From Acidimicrobiia bacterium (GTDB taxonomy: Bacteria; Actinomycetota; Acidimicrobiia; Acidimicrobiales; SZUA-35): a DNA stretch of 10,616 nt. The stretch covers positions 1 to 10,616 of the forward strand of contig JAOUGG010000043.1 of NCBI GenBank assembly GCA_029857855.1, written 5' to 3'. Below are positions 6,235-10,616 of this stretch, piece by piece (within the stretch, counting starts at the first letter, position 1; each line of letters starts with the position of its first letter). A program made the translations under genes and the position numbers. Under the pieces are notes generated by a model. The model had not been told where the DNA came from, did no database searches, and worked only from the letters and a program-made list of their open reading frames with translations.

Positions 6235-7986
6235 ATGGCCAAGCGACGGAACTCTGGTGGGGGGCGGATCACTCCCCGAGGAACGCGGCCGAGGAACTGG
6301 ACCGGAACCGCTGGTGCGTCGCCCGACGGAACGGGTCCAGCCGGCGTCGGCATGCCTCGGCGGCTGCGCCGAGCACCGGCGGTGTTCGACATCCTTCTTG
6401 CCGTCTCCAGTACGGCCGAGGCGATCACGCCGGTCGATCGCTTCACCGGCGCTCCCGACCTGACCCAACTTCCGGCGGCGGTGATCAGCGAGCTCGGCAA
6501 AGGCGACGACGACACCGAGGCGCTCACCCTCATCGCTCAACTGCTGCACAACGACGACTTGGCGGCGCAGGTGAGGCGGCGGCGCCCGCCGGGTGAAGCG
6601 ATCCAGGCCATCATCGACGCCCTGCGCGGCGCCCGGATCGACAAGGCGCTCGAGATCCGTGAGCCCTACGACGAGCAGCGCCAGTATGTGGTGGCCGCTC
6701 GACTGGCCAACGGCGAAGAGGTTTCGGCGATCATCCGCGCCGAGGTGTACGGGTCCCTCTGCCTGGCCGATGCGTTCGCCGCTCCCGTCACCGCCGACAA
6801 CGTTCTCCGACTCGCATTCGACGAGCCCGAGCTACGCGTCACGGATGCCCCGCCCGCCGACATCCGCCGCGATCTCGACGGGGCTCTCTACTCCGCCTTT
6901 CACACGGTGCCGCCTCCGGTGACCGACACCTGGCCAAACCATGCCCTGCTGGTGCAGTGGATACTGGGACTCCTGCCGCAGCCAAGCCCCGAGCCCGCCT
7001 GGGAGCCGATCAGCGACAAGGCGTCGAACCGCTTCGTCAACCAGTTTCTGGACTCGGAGGAGCGACGGCGCATCCGCGCCACCGACGACGAGGTCGCATC
7101 GATCGTGTCGTCGCTCATCTGGTACAAGGACGGCTACACCAACGGTGATCTGTATCGCTGGGGTCCCAACCAGGTCGGGATCCTGCTGTCGGACTGGGCG
7201 CTGCGCAAGCTGATCGTCCCCGAGGACGAACTGCGCCGTCTGCCCCTCATCCTCCGGGGCCTCATCCCGTGGGCCCACCGTCATCTCGACGACCTCGCTT
7301 CGTATCACACCGATGAGGTCCTGTCTGCCGTGGACTACTACGAGCCGACTTTTGTCGCCGGTCTCGTGGCCGATCGCAGCCGGGGCATCGATGCGCTTCT
7401 CGACGCCGCCGCCCCCTACTTCGGCTTCGAGTACGGCGCATCCACCGGTCTGAGTGACGAGGACTACGAACGTTGGGATGCCTCTCGGCGTGCCGCCGCG
7501 GTGGGCGGCCATGATGTCCTCGAAACGCTGACGGCCGACCCGCTTCCGGCACCCCCCGAGGACACCGATCTCTCCTCTGTCGACGAGCCGTACCGGTCGC
7601 TGGTCGACTACGTGTCCGGAAGGGCGGCGGCCGTCGCGGCCGACCTGTACGGACCCGAGTACGGCACGGCGGCCTCCCGGCTGGCGGTCGCCATCGGCGA
7701 GGCCGATGGTTCCGTTCTCGCCCGAGGCAAACCCGATTCGGCCGTGGCCAGCATCGTGTGGATGACGGCAGCCGCCAACCGGGACCCGTACTGGATCGTT
7801 CAGCGCGACATCAAGGAAGCCTGTGGCACGAAGGTCGGCCCCAAGGAGCGGGCCCGCACCTTCACCGGAGTCCTTGGCGGCGAGTTCGACGAGTTCAGCC
7901 ACATCATTCTCGGTTCACCCGAGTTCCTCGTGAGTGGCCGCCGGCAGGAGCTGATCGACGAGCATCGTTCCAACGGCGCGAGCTGA
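6235..7986 (+). CDS. Conserved actinobacterial protein with DUF6398-like C-terminus
   Basis: This 583-residue protein has no function I can name. The first 45 residues are basic and rich in Gly, Pro and Arg (RRNSGGGRITPRGTRPRN, 4-21), like a disordered nucleic-acid-binding tail. The middle is mostly helical; WGPNQVGILLSDWALRKLIVPEDELRRLPLILRGLIPWAHR (309-349) resembles the 'WSPVAVE.FLLDWLPRK' block that I associate with large uncharacterised actinobacterial proteins. Residues 450-570, containing SVLARGKPDSAVASIVWMTAAANR (493-516) and CGTKVGPKERARTFTGVL (530-547), look like DUF6398: a helical domain with a 'rGkp..wA.aivy...N' core followed by a helix-turn-helix-like segment. No membrane segment or signal peptide is seen, so it should be cytosolic. 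AGGAG at 6224-6228 supports the ATG at 6235. It is convergent with the WD40 gene, 11 bp apart. The gene is certain; the domain match is from memory of the family pattern. Confidence 0.8.
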   Translation: MAKRRNSGGGRITPRGTRPRNWTGTAGASPDGTGPAGVGMPRRLRRAPAVFDILLAVSSTAEAITPVDRFTGAPDLTQLPAAVISELGKGDDDTEALTLIAQLLHNDDLAAQVRRRRPPGEAIQAIIDALRGARIDKALEIREPYDEQRQYVVAARLANGEEVSAIIRAEVYGSLCLADAFAAPVTADNVLRLAFDEPELRVTDAPPADIRRDLDGALYSAFHTVPPPVTDTWPNHALLVQWILGLLPQPSPEPAWEPISDKASNRFVNQFLDSEERRRIRATDDEVASIVSSLIWYKDGYTNGDLYRWGPNQVGILLSDWALRKLIVPEDELRRLPLILRGLIPWAHRHLDDLASYHTDEVLSAVDYYEPTFVAGLVADRSRGIDALLDAAAPYFGFEYGASTGLSDEDYERWDASRRAAAVGGHDVLETLTADPLPAPPEDTDLSSVDEPYRSLVDYVSGRAAAVAADLYGPEYGTAASRLAVAIGEADGSVLARGKPDSAVASIVWMTAAANRDPYWIVQRDIKEACGTKVGPKERARTFTGVLGGEFDEFSHIILGSPEFLVSGRRQELIDEHRSNGAS

Positions 7987-8002
7987 GGGCTCGCATCTCA
8001 GC
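7982..8002. terminator. Possible shared hairpin between convergent genes
   Basis: GCTGAG (7982-7987) and CTCAGC (7997-8002) are a 6-bp inverted repeat with a 9-nt loop that embraces the stop codons of both convergent genes. It might serve both transcripts, but the stem is short and no T tracts flank it. Confidence 0.25.
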
Positions 8003-9800
8003 AGCCGACCATCTCCCAACTGATCGCCACGAAGCCCTGCCCGGAACTCGACGGCCGAACCACCACCAGGAACAGTGCCTCCTCCACCGGTTGGCTGCCC
8101 ACCGGCAGCACCGGATCGAGCGGCGCCGCATAGTTGATCGAACCATCCGGCGTATCGATACGGACGAGGAGCTCCTTCCATCCCATTCCGTTGTCCGGAA
8201 TCGAGGCCAGAACATGGTCGAGCGCGGCGTCGGGGGTGGGGAAGGCGGTGGGCTCGAGGTCGGACTCGCCATCGTTGGGCGGGTAGTCCGGTGGCCCGGT
8301 CTCGCAATCGACCACGATGGGGGCACGGTCAGCGGTCAGGACGGGAATGTCGACCGCGCCGGACGACTCGCCGTCGGTTCCGGAGCCGTCGACGGTATCG
8401 GCGGATTCAGCGGCCGATCCAGGGTCGGCCACGGTGCCCGAGGGCACCGATCCGGAGCCGCCGACGTTCCAGATGCGAACGGTCGTGTCGGAGCTGCCCG
8501 AGGCCAGCCGGCCGTCCGGGAGGACGGCCACGGCGTTGACGGCAGCGGTGTGTTGATCGAGCATGACGGGGTCCCGGGTCGGCCCGCCGAGGTCCCAGAT
8601 CCGGACGATGCCGTCGGCGCCGCCGGACGCCAGCCGCCGGTCTGGGAGCTCGACCAGCGTATGGACGGCGCCGGCGTGCGCATCGATGAGCTCCGGCGAC
8701 GAAACCGGTTGGACGGGATCCCAGATCCGGATACCGCCGTTCGAGTCAGCCGACGCCACGCGGCCATCGGCGAGGACGGCAAGGACCGTTATCGCACCGG
8801 CGTGGCCGACCGATATCGGAGACTGCTCATCTTCGACGCCCGTCGTGGGGTCCCAGATCCGGATGGTTCCGTCGCTCCCGCCACTCACGAACCTTCCGTC
8901 GGGCAGCCCGGCAACGGTCAGAACGGTTCCGGTGTGGGCGGTCTTGATCCGGATGCCGTCGTCGCCGACCGGCTCGATCGTGACGAGCCCGTTGGTTCCG
9001 CCGACCGCCAGGTCACCGCCGGGAAGCATCGTGACCTTCGACATCGGCGCAACATCGCGCGTGAGGTGGCTCCCCCGCAGACCCACACCGGATCCGGGGT
9101 CGATCTCCTCGATAACCATCGAGTCGACGAAGGAGCTTGCCACCACCAGACCACCGGACGGAAGCCGCCCGAGACTCGTCACCGACCACGGTTGTCCGCC
9201 GACGTCGAACGATTCCTGCAGGCGAACCTCGGACGGTCCGTCGTCGGGCGCATCGGGATCCCAGAACTGGATCGTGTTGCCTTCGCCGGCCACGGCCAGG
9301 GTTCCGTCGTCGAGCGCCAGGAGGGCAAGAACGCCGAAGTCCGCATCAAGGGTGACGACCGATGGCGCTTGCTCGGCAGGGGTCAGGACCGTGGTCGAAC
9401 CGATCGGCCCGGCGGACGTCGAGGTGCCCGCCGGCTCCCCCTCGACCCCGACGAACCCAGGTCCGCTCGAATCGATCCGATCCGCATCACCGAGATCCCG
9501 CACAAATCCGAGCACGGCGAGGAACCCGGCAACAAGGGCGACGGCCGCCGCAGCCCACGCAACCCAGGACGATCGTCGAACGCCGTGATCGCCGGATCGA
9601 ATCCGATGGCGGGCCAGCTCGATGACCTCGCCGGCGTCGAGGGGTTTTTCCTCCTCGGTGGCGGCCAATTCGACGATCACCGGCTCGAACTCGAAGTCCT
9701 GCCGTTCGACCCGGCCCATCACCTCGTCGAGCGTGATCGGTTGCATGTCCGCCGAAACCCTGCGGATCAGGACGTCGAGCTCGCGACGACGTTCAGCCAT
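7998..9800 (-). CDS. Single-pass membrane protein with seven WD40-like blades, putative anti-sigma/sensor
   Basis: This 600-residue protein is the likely partner of the sigma factor encoded just upstream. Residues 1-77 are cytoplasmic, charged and helical (MAERRRELDVLIRRVSAD..), followed by one membrane helix at 79-100 after R76/R77, giving an N-in, C-out topology. Residues 145-447 contain seven WD40-like units, the last four canonical: GTIRIWDP (311-318), GGIRIWDP (355-362), GIVRIWDL (397-404) and TTVRIWNV (439-446), each preceded by an LPDGR/ASGG-type strand; the first three are degenerate. An acidic Ser/Gly linker (448-490) leads to a C-terminal domain (494-600) with two cysteines, C499 and the final residue C600, possibly a disulfide. 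The HxxxCxxC zinc motif of classical anti-sigma factors is absent. The start overlaps the sigma gene by 8 bp, with GGAGGTGA (9807-9814) 6 nt before the ATG. The anti-sigma role is inferred from position and architecture. Confidence 0.88.
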   Translation of the reverse strand: MAERRRELDVLIRRVSADMQPITLDEVMGRVERQDFEFEPVIVELAATEEEKPLDAGEVIELARHRIRSGDHGVRRSSWVAWAAAAVALVAGFLAVLGFVRDLGDADRIDSSGPGFVGVEGEPAGTSTSAGPIGSTTVLTPAEQAPSVVTLDADFGVLALLALDDGTLAVAGEGNTIQFWDPDAPDDGPSEVRLQESFDVGGQPWSVTSLGRLPSGGLVVASSFVDSMVIEEIDPGSGVGLRGSHLTRDVAPMSKVTMLPGGDLAVGGTNGLVTIEPVGDDGIRIKTAHTGTVLTVAGLPDGRFVSGGSDGTIRIWDPTTGVEDEQSPISVGHAGAITVLAVLADGRVASADSNGGIRIWDPVQPVSSPELIDAHAGAVHTLVELPDRRLASGGADGIVRIWDLGGPTRDPVMLDQHTAAVNAVAVLPDGRLASGSSDTTVRIWNVGGSGSVPSGTVADPGSAAESADTVDGSGTDGESSGAVDIPVLTADRAPIVVDCETGPPDYPPNDGESDLEPTAFPTPDAALDHVLASIPDNGMGWKELLVRIDTPDGSINYAAPLDPVLPVGSQPVEEALFLVVVRPSSSGQGFVAISWEMVGC

Positions 9801-10275
9801 CGACGTTCACCTCCAGACCGACCCGCAGCGCCGCAAGGCCCCGACGTACGTGCGTGGCGATCGTCGAGATCGAGCAGCCCAGCAGTTCGGCGACCTCCCG
9901 ATGCCGGTAGCCCAGTCCGTGGACCAGCCACACCGACACCCGCTGCTGTTCCGGCAGGCCCGACAACAAACTCCTGAGTTGGGGTTCGAACTCGGGAACC
10001 TCGCAGCCGGCGGAGGCCCCGTTCGAGGCTCCGCCGGCTGGTCCCTCCCGGGCGATCGCCTTCAACGCTCTCGACTGGCCGACCCGGTAGAGGTAGCCGG
10101 CCGGATTGTCCATCGCCCGCAGTCGATCCCAGTTCCGCCAGCCCCAGGCGAGAGCGTCGGCTGCGGCGTCACGCCCGATGTGATACCCGAACGCGGCAAC
10201 GAGCGACAGCCGCAAACGCTGCTCGACGTCGGCGAAAAACGCCGCGAACTCGTCCTCCGTGGAAGTATCCACCAC
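9793..10275 (-). CDS. ECF-type RNA polymerase sigma factor
   Basis: This 160-residue protein has the two-domain layout of extracytoplasmic-function sigma factors, which redirect RNA polymerase to a small regulon. Region 2 covers about residues 15-70, including GRDAAADALAWGWRNWDRLRAMDNPAGYLYRVGQSRA (34-70), the usual 'A.D..Qe.f...w......nP.aWL..ia.n' pattern. A short Gly/Ala/Ser-rich linker follows (76-96). Region 4 is 97-155: LRSLLSGLPEQQRVSVWLVHGLGYRHREVAELLGCSISTIATHVRRGLAALR, with the -35-binding helix-turn-helix near 124-146. It is shorter than the typical 170-200 residues, because the linker and N-terminus are compact. The start is GTG at 10275 (or the adjacent GTG at 10272); GGGAG lies 9 nt upstream of the former. 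It is co-transcribed and probably translationally coupled with the WD40 membrane protein that overlaps its end. I see no recognisable autoregulatory promoter motif upstream. Confidence 0.92.
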   Translation of the reverse strand: MVDTSTEDEFAAFFADVEQRLRLSLVAAFGYHIGRDAAADALAWGWRNWDRLRAMDNPAGYLYRVGQSRALKAIAREGPAGGASNGASAGCEVPEFEPQLRSLLSGLPEQQRVSVWLVHGLGYRHREVAELLGCSISTIATHVRRGLAALRVGLEVNVDG

Positions 10276-10379
10276 CCGATAAATCTCCCAGGCTTCGGAA
10301 ATCGTGACAAGAAATCCGGAAACTCATCGATCCGGGCGAGTCCGCTCGCCGCAACGAACCGCTGCTAGGTTTGCCAACT
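10276..10379. promoter_or_regulatory. Divergent promoter region with inverted repeat
   Basis: This 104-bp spacer separates the minus-strand sigma gene from the plus-strand exchanger gene. It contains a perfect inverted repeat, GGCGAG (10335-10340) and CTCGCC (10345-10350), with a four-base loop, roughly central, which could be a shared operator or a cruciform-forming site. Clear -35/-10 pairs are not evident on either strand. Confidence 0.4.
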
Positions 10380-10616
10380 GTGTCGATCGCGGTCTGGCTG
10401 TTGATAGCGGTGGTGGCCAGCGTTGTCGTCTGGCGGGGATCCGATCTACTGGAGGGCAGCGCCGAGCAACTGTCGCTGTTCTACGGGCTCCCCCCGGTCG
10501 TGCACGGAGCCATGGTGGTGGCCATCGGTTCCAGCTTTCCCGAGCTCTCGAGCACCGTGCTGGCCACCCTCCTCCACGGCGAGTTCGAGCTGGGGCTGAG
10601 CGTGGTCGTCGGCTCC
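10380..10616 (+). CDS. Na+/Ca2+ exchanger (CaCA) family membrane protein, 5' part only
   Basis: Seventy-nine codons are present before the window ends, all open. The translation begins VSIAVWLLIAVVASVVVW, a membrane helix, then RGSDLLEGSAEQLSLFYGLPPVV and VAIGSSFPELSSTVLATLLHGEFELGLSVVVGS (residues 47-79). The last block matches the first alpha-repeat of cation/Ca2+ exchangers (family pattern G[TS]S.PE followed by ...A...GNIVGS), where the Glu of the SSFPEL segment coordinates the ion. Such proteins have about 10 membrane helices and two alpha-repeats; the second repeat and stop lie outside the window. GTG at 10380 is taken as the start; an in-frame TTG at 10371 is the alternative. AGG at 10367-10369 is a weak ribosome binding site for either. 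Family assignment is good; ion specificity is unknown. Confidence 0.8.
   Translation, partial: MSIAVWLLIAVVASVVVWRGSDLLEGSAEQLSLFYGLPPVVHGAMVVAIGSSFPELSSTVLATLLHGEFELGLSVVVGS

Noticed and set aside
6832..7902. A 356-codon minus-strand open frame opposite the DUF6398-like gene
   Set aside because: Val/Gly/Arg-rich shadow, no family pattern, no ribosome binding site; the plus-strand protein has a good one and coherent helices.
7758..9977. A 739-codon open frame on the plus strand, opposite the WD40 and sigma genes
   Set aside because: It is low-complexity, Arg/Gly/Asp-rich and has no domain pattern, while the minus strand shows clear WD40 repeats and sigma regions with ribosome binding sites. 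High-GC DNA commonly leaves the opposite strand open.

Overview
This is a high-GC window whose codon use, domain repertoire and gene density suggest an actinobacterium. A member of the Acidimicrobiia is my best guess, but no rRNA or marker gene is present to confirm it. I see no tRNA, rRNA, CRISPR array, insertion sequence, phage gene or integration site, so this looks like ordinary chromosome with nine complete genes and one partial gene.

Left part (1-3858): a carbohydrate module. A GT4-type glycosyltransferase (123-1319) overlaps by 4 bp an alpha/alpha-toroid, glycosidase-like protein (1316-2326). A GH130-family mannoside phosphorylase/hydrolase-like protein (2383-3858, minus strand) converges on this pair. 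Together they suggest synthesis and phosphorolysis or trimming of a mannose-type oligosaccharide; the substrate is inferred.

Middle part (4068-7986): four plus-strand genes with no obvious common pathway. They are a small avidin/streptavidin-like protein without a signal peptide (4068-4481), a DUF2510 + DUF4870 membrane protein (4610-5143), a lipoprotein L,D-transpeptidase with a peptidoglycan-binding domain (5279-6121), and a 583-residue protein of unknown function with a DUF6398-like C-terminus (6235-7986). The avidin gene is divergent from the GH130 gene across a 209-bp spacer containing a perfect tandem 10-bp repeat.

Right part (7998-10616): a probable two-gene signalling operon on the minus strand. 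An ECF-type sigma factor (9793-10275) overlaps by 8 bp a single-pass membrane protein with a predicted extracytoplasmic seven-bladed WD40-like propeller (7998-9800). The latter is a candidate anti-sigma factor or sensor lacking the classical zinc motif. Divergent from the sigma gene is the 5' end of a Na+/Ca2+ exchanger-family gene (10380 to the window edge).

The two observations most worth following are the cytoplasmic-looking avidin homologue with an altered biotin pocket, and the sigma factor paired with a membrane WD40 propeller.
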